Origin: Deltaproteobacteria bacterium
GTDB lineage: Bacteria; Desulfobacterota; JAFDED01
Direction: 5' to 3'
Assembly: GCA_019310535.1 (NCBI GenBank)
Contig: JAFDED010000026.1
Span: forward strand, 1 to 45,779
DNA length: 45,779 bases
Below are positions 1-8,004 of this stretch, one piece after another. The position numbers and the translations under genes were made by a program. The number at the start of each line of letters is the position of its first letter. Position 1 is the first letter of the stretch. The notes beneath the pieces are model-generated. The model was not told the origin of the DNA, ran no database searches, and saw only the letters and a program-made list of their open reading frames with translations.

Positions 1-1361
1 GCAATCTGGCTTTCAGTTCCCTCTTCATAGGGATGTGCAATGCAACGTTAGAGCTACTGCAAAGCGAAGCCCCGGAGCTGCCTTTCAGTTCCCTCTTCAT
101 AGGGATGTGCAATGCAACGATGGCCTTACGCCACGTTCCGCGGGGTTTATTCAGGCTTTCAGTTCCCTCTTCATAGGGATGTGCAATGCAACCAATGACT
201 ACAACTTTGCATAGAATAAGGCGCAGACTTTCAGTTCCCTCTTCATAGGGATGTGCAATGCAACCGAGGGATTGTGTATTATGTATAATCCCGAAGTTCC
301 CTTTCAGTTCCCTCTTCATAGGGATGTGCAATGCAACTGATCTTACGGAAGGGCGCAGAGGGTGTCTTTGTAAAAGCTTTCAGTTCCCTCTTCATAGGGA
401 TGTGCAATGCAACTGATAAATCGCAGCCATGTCCCCATTTACGACTCTCTTACTTTCAGTTCCCTCTTCATAGGGATGTGCAATGCAACTCTATTGAGAA
501 AATTCAAGAAGGAAGGCGTTCCTCAGCTTTCAGTTCCCTCTTCATAGGGATGTGCAATGCAACTCCACGGGACGTGTACGAAATGGTGGCAAACCTACTT
601 TCAGTTCCCTCTTCATAGGGATGTGCAATGCAACCAGAAAAGATATTAGGGACACAAAGGAGATTACCCTCTTTCAGTTCCCTCTTCATAGGGATGTGCA
701 ATGCAACCTCGGCAATATCACTTGATGCTTCCATTAATTTATCACTTTCAGTTCCCTCTTCATAGGGATGTGCAATGCAACAGCAATGGGGGGGCAAAAA
801 CCGAAATAGGTTTCTCTTTCAGTTCCCTCTTCATAGGGATGTGCAATGCAACTTCAAACGTATGAACCCTCAAGAGACGGCTTATGGCTTTCAGTTCCCT
901 CTTCATAGGGATGTGCAATGCAACCTCTGCCCAATTCAATGGCAGAGTCTACTCGTCAAGCTTTCAGTTCCCTCTTCATAGGGATGTGCAATGCAACTTG
1001 GAAGCGGTTGAGGTTATACTGTCGGGAGGTTTGCCTTTCAGTTCCCTCTTCATAGGGATGTGCAATGCAACTTCAACAGGATTAAGAGCATGGTGGGATG
1101 TAGTAGCTTTCAGTTCCCTCTTCATAGGGATGTGCAATGCAACATTTATAGCTTGCACTTGTGTTTTAAAGCAAAAGAACTTTCAGTTCCCTCTTCATAG
1201 GGATGTGCAATGCAACATGCTGCCGCAAAGCAAGGGCTTGAAATGCTTATTACTTTCAGTTCCCTCTTCATAGGGATGTGCAATGCAACTAAAGGGGACA
1301 ATCCGCAAGCTGCTAATGTAATAACTTTCAGTTCCCTCTTCATAGGGATGTGCAATGCAAC
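1..1361 (+). CRISPR. Type I-B CRISPR array, 19 intact repeats, continues off left edge
   Basis: Nineteen apparently identical 37-nt repeats begin at 10, 82, 156, 228, 301, 377, 453, 527, 598, 671, 745, 816, 888, 961, 1035, 1107, 1180, 1253 and 1325. The repeat starts CTTTCAGTTCCC and ends GTGCAATGCAAC. The 18 complete spacers are 34-39 nt, and a partial spacer lies before position 10, so the array extends to the left. The repeat contains a 5-bp stem (TCCCT/AGGGA, loop CTTCAT). Its TTTCA-like start and AAC end match the usual orientation of type I-B repeats, giving an expected 5' crRNA tag of about AATGCAAC. Transcription is therefore probably left to right, with the leader outside the window and the oldest spacers near 1361. 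No spacer was seen to match another part of this window. Confidence 0.98.
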
Positions 1362-1415
1362 CGCAATTGAAATGGTTAAAAAAATTACGAAAATTTGAAT
1401 CCTGCAGAGTCAAAA

Positions 1416-1461
1416 TTACGCAAACCCATTTTTTGTTCAAAAACCCGGTACCTTTGCGTAA
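1416..1461. repeat. 9-bp inverted repeat in array trailer
   Basis: TTACGCAAA at 1416-1424 is the exact reverse complement of TTTGCGTAA at 1453-1461, separated by 28 nt. It lies between the last intact repeat and the decayed repeat. There is no clear U-tract, so it may be an operator-like site or chance; no function can be assigned. Confidence 0.4.
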
Positions 1462-1492
1462 CATCATCTGGACACAGAAGATTTTGTTCTTA

Positions 1493-1529
1493 CTTTCAGT
1501 TTCTCTTTGTGGGGCCAGGCACTTCAAAT
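1493..1529 (+). repeat. Decayed terminal CRISPR repeat
   Basis: This stretch begins CTTTCAGTT, identical to the first nine bases of the repeat. Allowing a one-base gap it continues TCTCTTTGTGGGG against CCTCTTCATAGGG and then degenerates. It lies 131 nt after the last intact repeat, where a worn trailer-end repeat is expected if the leader is to the left. The 131-nt gap is too long for one spacer, so a repeat unit may have been eroded between them. Confidence 0.6.
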
Positions 1530-1554
1530 TCTTTCCTTTTATCTTTTATGGTGT

Positions 1555-2133
1555 TCACCAAATATCCCGACAGTAGTTCTGATATTCACATTCCACACAC
1601 CTGACTCTGTGGCTTGTCGCTTCCGGCATTAGCTCTTTTTCAATCATCTCCTGTATTTCAGCCGTCATCTTGCGACAGTCCTTCTTTAAGTCATCCTTCA
1701 GGGTAAAGACGACCACATCCTTTAAGGGGATAAGATAGACAAACCCACGGTCCACCCGAGTCCTGAACAATTCTTCAATCATCAGAGCATAGCCGCAGAT
1801 CTGATAAAGGTGGTTCCTCTGGACAGGCCTTTGCGTGTATTTAAAATCTACAGGATACCATCGATCCACTGTCTCTATGAGCAGGTCAATCCTGCCGGTA
1901 AGACCGACCACTTCAGCCTTTAACCACACGTCGAACCGACGCTTTCCCTCCTCCAGGCCGTAAGGCTTCAGCTTCCTTCTCTTTTCCATCGTGGCTATTT
2001 CCGCCTCGGCCACCTTGCCGTGTTCCATCTTATAGGTAACCTTTTTTTCCACCGGCATGAGGTAGCTGTAATAGACAATCCGGGGACAATAAATATACTG
2101 CTTGAGATCACTCACCCTCAGTAGCATTTTCAT
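1555..2133 (-). CDS. cas4: Cas4 family exonuclease (CRISPR adaptation)
   Basis: A RecB-like nuclease of about 192 aa. In Cas4 families this Fe-S protein trims prespacers and helps select PAM and orientation together with Cas1-Cas2. Visible features are the N-terminal cysteine in YIYCPR, the nuclease motifs GRIDLLI and VDFKYT, a QICGY motif, and a C-terminal cysteine cluster (CVECEYQNYC), together the expected four cluster ligands. It is the last gene of the cas operon and its start overlaps the end of cas2 by about 25 nt, indicating translational coupling. The ATG at 2133 is preferred over a TTG at 2142; the ATG at 2127 is also possible. It converges on the CRISPR array trailer. Confidence 0.93.
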   Translation of the reverse strand: MKMLLRVSDLKQYIYCPRIVYYSYLMPVEKKVTYKMEHGKVAEAEIATMEKRRKLKPYGLEEGKRRFDVWLKAEVVGLTGRIDLLIETVDRWYPVDFKYTQRPVQRNHLYQICGYALMIEELFRTRVDRGFVYLIPLKDVVVFTLKDDLKKDCRKMTAEIQEMIEKELMPEATSHRVRCVECEYQNYCRDIW

Positions 2134-2410
2134 CTTCTGCAATGTTGATTATTTCCTGAGAGTCTTTGAAATCCTTATCGCAGACCGGCTGCAACAGAAT
2201 GCGGCCTGCTTTTTTGCCCAGTGTCCGTGTCAGTCTCAGATAAAACTCCTCCCTCTTATTTCTGGAGAGCATCCCCAGAAAACCGCTGAACTGGATGCGC
2301 TCCAATCCGTAATCCTTGCAGGCATTGGCCACCCGGGTGCGGATCCTATCCTCCTCAATGTCGTAAAATACATACACAATCATCTCCCGGGGGCGAAGGT
2401 GGAGTGACAT
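2108..2410 (-). CDS. cas2: Cas2 endoribonuclease-fold integrase subunit
   Basis: Small ferredoxin-fold protein that bridges Cas1 dimers in the spacer integration complex. The hallmark first strand is visible in MIVYVFYDIEEDRIRTRV, with the conserved aspartate after the strand, followed by a short basic region ending QPVCDKDFK. The start is uncertain. The reading frame is open to 2464, giving an N-terminal extension, but no good ribosome-binding site is seen there. ATG 2410 follows a weak AAGGG, and ATG 2383 matches the family's usual first strand but has a GGGAG directly abutting it. The gene lies between cas1 and cas4, as expected for an adaptation module. Confidence 0.9.
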   Translation of the reverse strand: MSLHLRPREMIVYVFYDIEEDRIRTRVANACKDYGLERIQFSGFLGMLSRNKREEFYLRLTRTLGKKAGRILLQPVCDKDFKDSQEIINIAEDENATEGE

Positions 2411-2515
2411 GCCCTTGATGCCCATGAGGGTGGATTTCGTTCGCTCTTTGGCCACCTTCGCCATCCGTCGTCAGGAAATAACCCGGCAATTCCCCCTGCA
2501 TTCAGCCCGGAGACA

Positions 2516-3730
2516 TCACCATCGGAACCCGAAAGGCCGATATTCCCGCTCTCTCCTCAGGAAGGAGGCCAGGTTCCGGGCCTGTATTTGTATGATGGAA
2601 CGAATCTGGTATTTCTTTCCCTGATAAGACTCCCTTGATTCCAGCCGCTCCAATACCTTCTGGCTGAAGAGCTTTCGTGTGTCCCCATTCAGCAGGCCGC
2701 CTTCCATTTCCAAGCGCTCCCCCAGGTTTATGTGCGATATAACAGTGCGGTCCACCACCGGCTGGCGAAATTCCTCCACGAGGTCAAGAACCAGAGAAGG
2801 CTTACCCGGCCGATCCACGTGGAGAAACCCCACAAACGGCTCCAACCCCGCCGTGATCACCGCCCCCCACACCTGAGAGTAAAGGATGCCATAGCCATAG
2901 TTGAGCAGCGCGTTCACCCGGTCGGTGGCCCCGCGGTGCACCCGGCCGAAAAACTCCACCTTCCTGGCCACAATTGCCTGCACCCCCTCCCAATACAGGC
3001 GCCCGGAAGTCCCCTCGATGCCCATGAGTACGTTGCGAACCTCGTCCGTGCGCCCTCCTGAGACTTGACCGGCTTTATGGGCAAGGTGTTTCAGATCACG
3101 GGCGATGCCCTCCACCCTTTTATAGGTTTCACTATCCGAGGTCTTCAGATATTTTCCGCAGTATCTCAGAAGCTTCGCCTGGTTGGCGATCTTGTTGGCC
3201 ACAACCAGCACGGCGAACCTGGCGCCCCTCTCATCTTCCATGGCCCCGATCTGCTCCCGACGCGCCTTCACCACGGCGCTGAGCATGGGTGAGGTAATCT
3301 TTGCATAGGGCTTCCCGGTGCCGTGGAGAAAGTTCACCTGGACGCCCCGCTGACAGAGCTCCATGAGCAGGTCCGAAGAGAGGGTCACCCCGCGGGAGAT
3401 CACGCTCACCTCGCTCAGCCGGAAGAAGGGAAATTCGTAAATAACTTTTCTGCCCACCTTCACGGTGAGCCGCTCCCCCGTCTTTCCCATAAAGGCGCCG
3501 AACCCGGATATGATAAGCTGGGACGTATCGCCGCTCTTGATAAGTGTAATCCCCTCCCCAACGTGTAATTCTTCCTCCTCAAGCTCAGGCCCGACAGGCA
3601 CCCGCACCGGCTCCTCCTCGCCGGTAAAGAGATTGATCTGGGCAGGAGGCACATGCAGGCGCTTTGCTGCTGGTTCGTATTCCGGATGGATGCGCCGGGG
3701 CTTATCGGTGGTTGCTTCATCAGAAGCCAT
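2516..3730 (-). CDS. cas1: Cas1 integrase with N-terminal extension
   Basis: Integrase of CRISPR spacer acquisition, 404 aa from the ATG at 3730, which follows GGAGGTGCGGGATC. The frame is open to 3835, but that start would overlap the upstream TPR gene and lacks support. The canonical Cas1 core begins near residue 65 (LIKSGDTSQLIISGFGAF). Metal-binding residues appear as E248 (RLYWEG), H304 (VGFLHVDRPG) and D316 (LVLDLVEEFRQP). The preceding 60-odd residues are acidic and proline-rich, appear unstructured, and are not part of the usual Cas1 fold. They include QINLF at residues 31-35 followed by TGEEE, resembling a sliding-clamp-binding motif. The RT and Cas4 domains sometimes fused to Cas1 are absent. 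Confidence 0.95.
   Translation of the reverse strand: MASDEATTDKPRRIHPEYEPAAKRLHVPPAQINLFTGEEEPVRVPVGPELEEEELHVGEGITLIKSGDTSQLIISGFGAFMGKTGERLTVKVGRKVIYEFPFFRLSEVSVISRGVTLSSDLLMELCQRGVQVNFLHGTGKPYAKITSPMLSAVVKARREQIGAMEDERGARFAVLVVANKIANQAKLLRYCGKYLKTSDSETYKRVEGIARDLKHLAHKAGQVSGGRTDEVRNVLMGIEGTSGRLYWEGVQAIVARKVEFFGRVHRGATDRVNALLNYGYGILYSQVWGAVITAGLEPFVGFLHVDRPGKPSLVLDLVEEFRQPVVDRTVISHINLGERLEMEGGLLNGDTRKLFSQKVLERLESRESYQGKKYQIRSIIQIQARNLASFLRREREYRPFGFRW
3626..3640 (-). other. Putative clamp-binding pentapeptide in Cas1 extension
   Basis: The codons read CAG ATC AAT CTC TTT (QINLF). It fits the relaxed bacterial beta-clamp consensus Q-x-[SDN]-L-F and lies in the predicted flexible extension ahead of the Cas1 core. 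Binding is an inference. Confidence 0.4.
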
Positions 3731-3780
3731 GATCCCGCACCTCCATGCAGGGGCTGATTCATCACGCGCCCCAGGGTCGC

Positions 3781-4737
3781 CTATTTTTTCAACTCCAGCA
3801 TCTTCATATACCGGGCAAACAGATACGGCTGCCACTCCTTCATCTTCCGCCTGATTTCAGGCAGGTCAACTCTCTTGACATACTTTATCATGCCGGCATT
3901 GTCGGAAAGCGCCATGGCATGATAGAAGAGCCCGGGGATGGAAGCCCTGTCTTCCCGCTTTCTGTGGTCCTCAAGCAGCTCCCGGTAGTGCTTGAGCCAG
4001 CGGTTCAGTTCATCCAGGTCTCTGAAGGAACGGCTTTCAAAAATCCCGTCCAGCCGGGCAACAACCGGGAACCAATCCAGGTAATTTCCATCCAGTTCTT
4101 CATCCACTCTCAGGTCTTCCAGTTGCTCTTTCAGTTCTTTATCCAGAATCCGCCGCACATCCACCTGGCCGGGGGCCATGGCAAAGGCTTCCCGGTAGCA
4201 GATTCTGGCCTGGCGCACATCGCCTCGCAGGAAGTGCACGTCTCCCAGGTAGCCCCATGCCCTGGCATTCTCCTTCGCGGCCCCGATCAGGGCCTTCAGG
4301 GAGACCATGGCTTCATCCGGCCTGCGGGCCAGCAAATACAGGAGGCCCACCGGAGTGCCCCCGGGAAGCTCCGTCATGTCAGAATGCGCTCCCACAGCCA
4401 GGCCGTCGGTGAGCATGGAGAAGTACCGCACTTGGAGCCTCTCCTCAATGGAGTCCCTTTTCCATGGCCAGCCGAAGGCCGCTTCAAACTCCAGCCAGAC
4501 CCGATAGCGTCTCTCCGCCTCCGCCGGATCAATGCTCGTCCAGACAACCTGTCCCAGCTTTTCCCCCAGGAACGCCGCCGCTTCCACCTCGCGGCCCACA
4601 TTCCGCCCTCCGGGGAAAAACCTTTGATAGCGCCCGAGGGTCTCCACGCACCCGGCAAAGTCCATCTCCAGCAGCCGCTGCACACCCGTATTAAAAAGCG
4701 TGTTCTCCTCACCGAAGAGACTGAGTTGGAGGGGCAT
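3781..4737 (-). CDS. TPR-like protein embedded in the cas operon
   Basis: A 318-aa protein not recognised as a named Cas family. An in-frame stop shortly upstream fixes the start near ATG 4737. The N terminus reads MPLQLSLFGEENTLF; QLSLF is the textbook DnaN-clamp-binding pentapeptide. Helical TPR-like repeats are seen around residues 135-200 (GLLYLLARRPDEAMVSLKAL, then WGYLGDVHFLRGDVRQARIC), with helix-rich sequence on either side. No signal peptide or membrane segment is seen. It lies between cas3 and cas1 on the same strand, 50 nt upstream of the cas1 start, so it is probably co-transcribed with the adaptation genes. A scaffold or adaptor role in adaptation or in Cas1-Cas3 contacts is possible but unproven. 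Confidence 0.85.
   Translation of the reverse strand: MPLQLSLFGEENTLFNTGVQRLLEMDFAGCVETLGRYQRFFPGGRNVGREVEAAAFLGEKLGQVVWTSIDPAEAERRYRVWLEFEAAFGWPWKRDSIEERLQVRYFSMLTDGLAVGAHSDMTELPGGTPVGLLYLLARRPDEAMVSLKALIGAAKENARAWGYLGDVHFLRGDVRQARICYREAFAMAPGQVDVRRILDKELKEQLEDLRVDEELDGNYLDWFPVVARLDGIFESRSFRDLDELNRWLKHYRELLEDHRKREDRASIPGLFYHAMALSDNAGMIKYVKRVDLPEIRRKMKEWQPYLFARYMKMLELKK
4714..4728 (-). other. QLSLF clamp-binding-like motif at TPR protein N terminus
   Basis: The codons CAA CTC AGT CTC TTC encode QLSLF at residues 4-8, an exact match to the canonical sliding-clamp-binding pentapeptide QL[SD]LF. It is near the terminus, where such motifs are normally accessible. Confidence 0.5.
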
Positions 4738-4792
4738 GTTTAGTTAACTCCAGGGGCATAGGCCCAAACGAAAAAATGTGCAAATTGGGTAG

Positions 4793-4866
4793 GGTGGGCT
4801 GTGCTCACCGACATCTTGCAAGGCGCTTATAATCACCGCCGTTATATATGGTGGGCACAGCCCACC
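4793..4866. repeat. REP/MITE-like palindromic pair within the cas operon
   Basis: A 17-nt arm at 4793-4809 (GGTGGGCTGTGCTCACC) pairs with the arm at 4850-4866 (GGTGGGCACAGCCCACC) at 16 of 17 positions. Each arm is also nearly self-complementary (GGTGGGC...GCCCACC). GTAGGGTGGGC...GCCCACC elements are known as dispersed palindromic repeats in many bacterial genomes. Here it occupies the gap between cas3 and the TPR gene. It could attenuate or process the transcript and so uncouple adaptation from interference gene expression; it is not a clear rho-independent terminator. Confidence 0.75.
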
Positions 4867-4869
4867 TTT

Positions 4870-7239
4870 TTACTTTCTTTGGATTGGCGAATCGAAATTT
4901 AGACCTATCTCGGGATTGTAACTAGTAAAAACAATGGGCGGTGTATCTCTATTCATAAGTGATATTCGGCCCTCGTTATTCAATGCATAGTAACGCTTCC
5001 AACTTATGGGAACAATAAGCTCGCCTGCCCGAATAGGATCTTCCTCTTTACGCGCCATGTACTCATCGTAAAGCTGTAAAGGTAAAACTTCGATGCCATC
5101 GAAAGCCTTGTAAAACATCTCTTCCAAACCGTAGTCTGCCTTAAAAGGGCGCAAAGTCTTAATGCAGATCGCTTCAAACTCGGACGCCGCGTGGGCATAC
5201 TCATAGCACCAGCGTTCTGCTACCTCACTGCTGTATATCTCATCCAACCAGCAAACAATGGCGTTCTCATTAATCGGTTGATCTTTCTCACGATCAAGCA
5301 TCACCAGAGTGCGCTTGACCAGCTCTTGATCGTAGATCTTCTGACCATCGTCCGGCTGGCGATAAACATGCACTGCAGATAAATCGATCTGTTTTCCTCT
5401 CCGGTTTATCCGACCGAATCGCTGCACTAGTGCTTCCAAAGGGGCCGGATCAGTGTAGATTGTGTCCAGGTCAATGTCCAGGCTGACCTCTACTACCTGC
5501 GTTGCTACCAGTACAATGGCACCACGTTGTTTGCTTGTGGAACCGGCAGCATCCCGTACCAGTTTTTCCTTGGCTGACCGATCTCGCATGTTGAAACGAC
5601 CATGGAGCAGTTCAACGCGAATGCCCGTTTCTTTGAGTAGCTCACGTAGTCTGCGATAGGCTGACTGTGCCCGGTCAACAAGGTTGCATACAACCAATAC
5701 TGATTTGCCTGCTTTAGCGTCATTTGCTATGCGATCCAGCCCTTCGTCTGATAGAAGTTCGCCATCGAGTAAGAGCAGCATGTGCCGTATGAATTGCTCA
5801 AACAAAGCATAATCGGCAGTGATTTCCGCCGGATCGCCTAACACTTGGTGTAACCAGCCCTTGATGAGTGACGGAAACGTGGCTGACATGACCATAAAGT
5901 GTGCGCCAAAGTTTTTTGCGAGGTACTCGATGGTCTTGAGAATAAGCGCCAATCGCTTCACCTCATAGGCGTGAATTTCATCAAACACAAAGGCTGCTCC
6001 GTGATAGTCAGCAAGTAGTGCCTCATAGCCTTTCAGCCGGTACATACCCTTAAGCATCTGGTATGGGCTGAAGACACGAACTGGCGGGTAATTAAGCTGG
6101 ACTAAATTGCGCACCCACTTGGCCTCACGTGCGGCCTCTTCCATGCTGTAATCGCGATTCAGCATCATTCGGTAGAGAGTCAGAAGACTGCGCCCATGCT
6201 GCAATCCGACCATATGGGGGAAGCTCTGTTCCAGACGGAGTTTCATCGCATTCATGCTGGCCTGGTAGGGCAATGTGTAAAACAGACGCGGAAGGCCAGA
6301 AATGGCAGATGCCTGTCGTGATGCCCAGAGCAAAGCCGCCTCTGTCTTGCCACTCCCGGTTGGTGCAGTCAGTAATGCTGAGCCATCGGTTATTCCTGCT
6401 GTTGTCTGGTGCTCAAAGAGCTCATCACTCGACAGTTCAAGGCTTTTCAAAATGGTATTAGCTTCAAATTCGGCGTGAGGCAATGACCCTGCATGGGCCG
6501 AGGCACTATGGTCAGCGTTAATAAGATAGCCCCGCATGGTCAATGCCCCGATTATCAGCGACTTTTCTTCTCTTATTTCTGTTTGTCGCACAAAGTGCCG
6601 ATAAACTTTAAGCCAATGACGAATATTGTTCACTCCATGATTTTGTACGATAGCCACTGCGCAATCCTGGTTGGGCAGGGCAGGCGCCAAAATGCCTGCC
6701 TCACCTAATCCCAGGTCATCGATCCACATAAGAGGGCACTCGGTTAGCCAACGCCACAGACCGCACAGTGTCGGTTCATCAATTTCTGCCACTCGCTTGA
6801 TAAGCTGATCATCACCGGGATCATCGGGTGGTGCGTAGAGTTTCCGAATTTCATCGGCCTCCTTGTGGTGAGAGACGATGGCCGCAACCAACCATGGTAG
6901 CTCATCGGGTGTCAGGCTATCGGAAATCCAGTTCACAAAGGCCAATGAGAGCACTTCATGGCGGTGGGGCCACTTCTTTCCCCCTCGCAACTGAGCCTGA
7001 AAGCCGCATGCAGCTTTGCCAAAGTCGTGCAAAAAAGCCGCCCAAAAGAGAATGTGCCATAGGCGGGGCGCGCTGATTGCCTCAGGCAGATTGGGGCGTA
7101 GGCGAATGAACTCGGCCAGACGGGCAAGCACCGCCCGTGTATGGTGGGCGAGACTTTCAGGCTGACTGCCTGAACCCTGTACCGAGCTTTTTGCCCACAC
7201 ATTGTCCAACCACTCAGGCCAAGGACAAGCGATCATCAT
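4870..7239 (-). CDS. cas3: Cas3 HD nuclease-helicase
   Basis: Signature effector of type I CRISPR, recruited by Cascade to unwind and degrade target DNA. A single 789-aa chain carries both parts. The N-terminal HD nuclease shows H32/H33, the HD pair at residues 71-72, H94 and HH at 124-125. The SF2 helicase follows with Walker A APTGSGKT (about 293-299), DEIH (420-423), SAT (452-454) and motif VI QRFGRINRRG (606-615). All motifs look intact, so it is probably active. Two adjacent ATGs (7239 and 7236) follow TAGGAG; the second has the better spacing. The start overlaps the end of cas5 by about 25 nt, indicating coupling. Confidence 0.97.
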   Translation of the reverse strand: MMIACPWPEWLDNVWAKSSVQGSGSQPESLAHHTRAVLARLAEFIRLRPNLPEAISAPRLWHILFWAAFLHDFGKAACGFQAQLRGGKKWPHRHEVLSLAFVNWISDSLTPDELPWLVAAIVSHHKEADEIRKLYAPPDDPGDDQLIKRVAEIDEPTLCGLWRWLTECPLMWIDDLGLGEAGILAPALPNQDCAVAIVQNHGVNNIRHWLKVYRHFVRQTEIREEKSLIIGALTMRGYLINADHSASAHAGSLPHAEFEANTILKSLELSSDELFEHQTTAGITDGSALLTAPTGSGKTEAALLWASRQASAISGLPRLFYTLPYQASMNAMKLRLEQSFPHMVGLQHGRSLLTLYRMMLNRDYSMEEAAREAKWVRNLVQLNYPPVRVFSPYQMLKGMYRLKGYEALLADYHGAAFVFDEIHAYEVKRLALILKTIEYLAKNFGAHFMVMSATFPSLIKGWLHQVLGDPAEITADYALFEQFIRHMLLLLDGELLSDEGLDRIANDAKAGKSVLVVCNLVDRAQSAYRRLRELLKETGIRVELLHGRFNMRDRSAKEKLVRDAAGSTSKQRGAIVLVATQVVEVSLDIDLDTIYTDPAPLEALVQRFGRINRRGKQIDLSAVHVYRQPDDGQKIYDQELVKRTLVMLDREKDQPINENAIVCWLDEIYSSEVAERWCYEYAHAASEFEAICIKTLRPFKADYGLEEMFYKAFDGIEVLPLQLYDEYMARKEEDPIRAGELIVPISWKRYYALNNEGRISLMNRDTPPIVFTSYNPEIGLNFDSPIQRK

Positions 7240-7963
7240 CGTCTCCTATAAAGCTGAGGAAAGCCAGTCCCATATACTCCCCTTTCACTTCGGGTGTGGT
7301 TGGGTCCACCCAAAATGGGCCATATGACAGGTTACTTAAGCGAACGGTGTCTTCTCGCGGCAGATGTACTCTTTCTTTGAGGGCTACATACTTAGTGAAC
7401 ACAGGCGTTCGACCCCGGCCGTAGTCCAAGTAACGAGGCATGAGTACCGTAACACCACTCATAGTTTGAAGAGTCCATTTATGAGGCACAAGCGTGTGCT
7501 CGAAGTACGCACAGTAAGCCTGCTTCAGTTCTATCACTCCGACATGTGTATAGGTAAACAGATCTTGCGAACGTCCGAGCGTCACTGCATATCGAGGACT
7601 ACGAAAGGCCTGCTCCCATGCAAGCTGGTTCAAGTATAGCGTTAGCCGGGGCTGAAAAAAGATTTCACGCTCAAACGGGTTCACTTTACCCTCAAGTACT
7701 TTTGGCATTTTAGTACCTGGTAATTTGCCTTTAGTCGGACTGAGCACGATGATGTGCTCAATGTCCTTAAAATAGCCATGGTGAGTGAAGTGATAGGAAA
7801 CCTTGACCCCTTTCGGGTCGAACCACTCTCCCAGCGCACTGCATATGTGTCCATAGATGGTCGCTGGAGGCGGCATCTGATAGCTGGGATGAATCTGTTG
7901 CATAAAATGTGGGTAACGAAAAGACGTGGTTAAGCCTTCCGCCACCACTTTGAGTACGCGCAT
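7214..7963 (-). CDS. cas5: Cas5 Cascade subunit (type I-B)
   Basis: RAMP-fold protein of 249 aa that binds the crRNA 5' tag in Cascade. The N terminus MRVLKVVAEGLTTSFRYPHF is the first strand of the fold, followed by PPPATIYGHICSALGEW, the conserved Cas5 helix region. The start at 7963 is chosen because an AGGAGG lies 6 nt upstream; the frame is open to 8017 but that would overlap cas7. The gene is preceded by cas7 and overlaps cas3, the order seen in I-B (Tneap-like) operons. Confidence 0.93.
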   Translation of the reverse strand: MRVLKVVAEGLTTSFRYPHFMQQIHPSYQMPPPATIYGHICSALGEWFDPKGVKVSYHFTHHGYFKDIEHIIVLSPTKGKLPGTKMPKVLEGKVNPFEREIFFQPRLTLYLNQLAWEQAFRSPRYAVTLGRSQDLFTYTHVGVIELKQAYCAYFEHTLVPHKWTLQTMSGVTVLMPRYLDYGRGRTPVFTKYVALKERVHLPREDTVRLSNLSYGPFWVDPTTPEVKGEYMGLAFLSFIGDDDDRLSLA

Positions 7964-8004
7964 GACGGCCTCCTTTTGGGTATTAAAAATGTTCATTCCC
8001 GTTT

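Noticed and set aside
331-1398. Several open frames on both strands across the CRISPR array
   Set aside because: They consist of translated repeat units (for example FSSLFIGMCNAT) and are artefacts of the array.
3745-4743. 332-codon plus-strand frame opposite the TPR gene
   Set aside because: Antisense shadow: low-complexity His/Pro/Gly-rich translation, no ribosome-binding site, while the minus strand encodes a coherent TPR protein in operon context.
4793-4866. Rho-independent terminator between cas3 and the TPR gene
   Set aside because: The arms are 40 nt apart and each is itself palindromic; on the minus strand no U-tract follows. A REP-like element is a better description.
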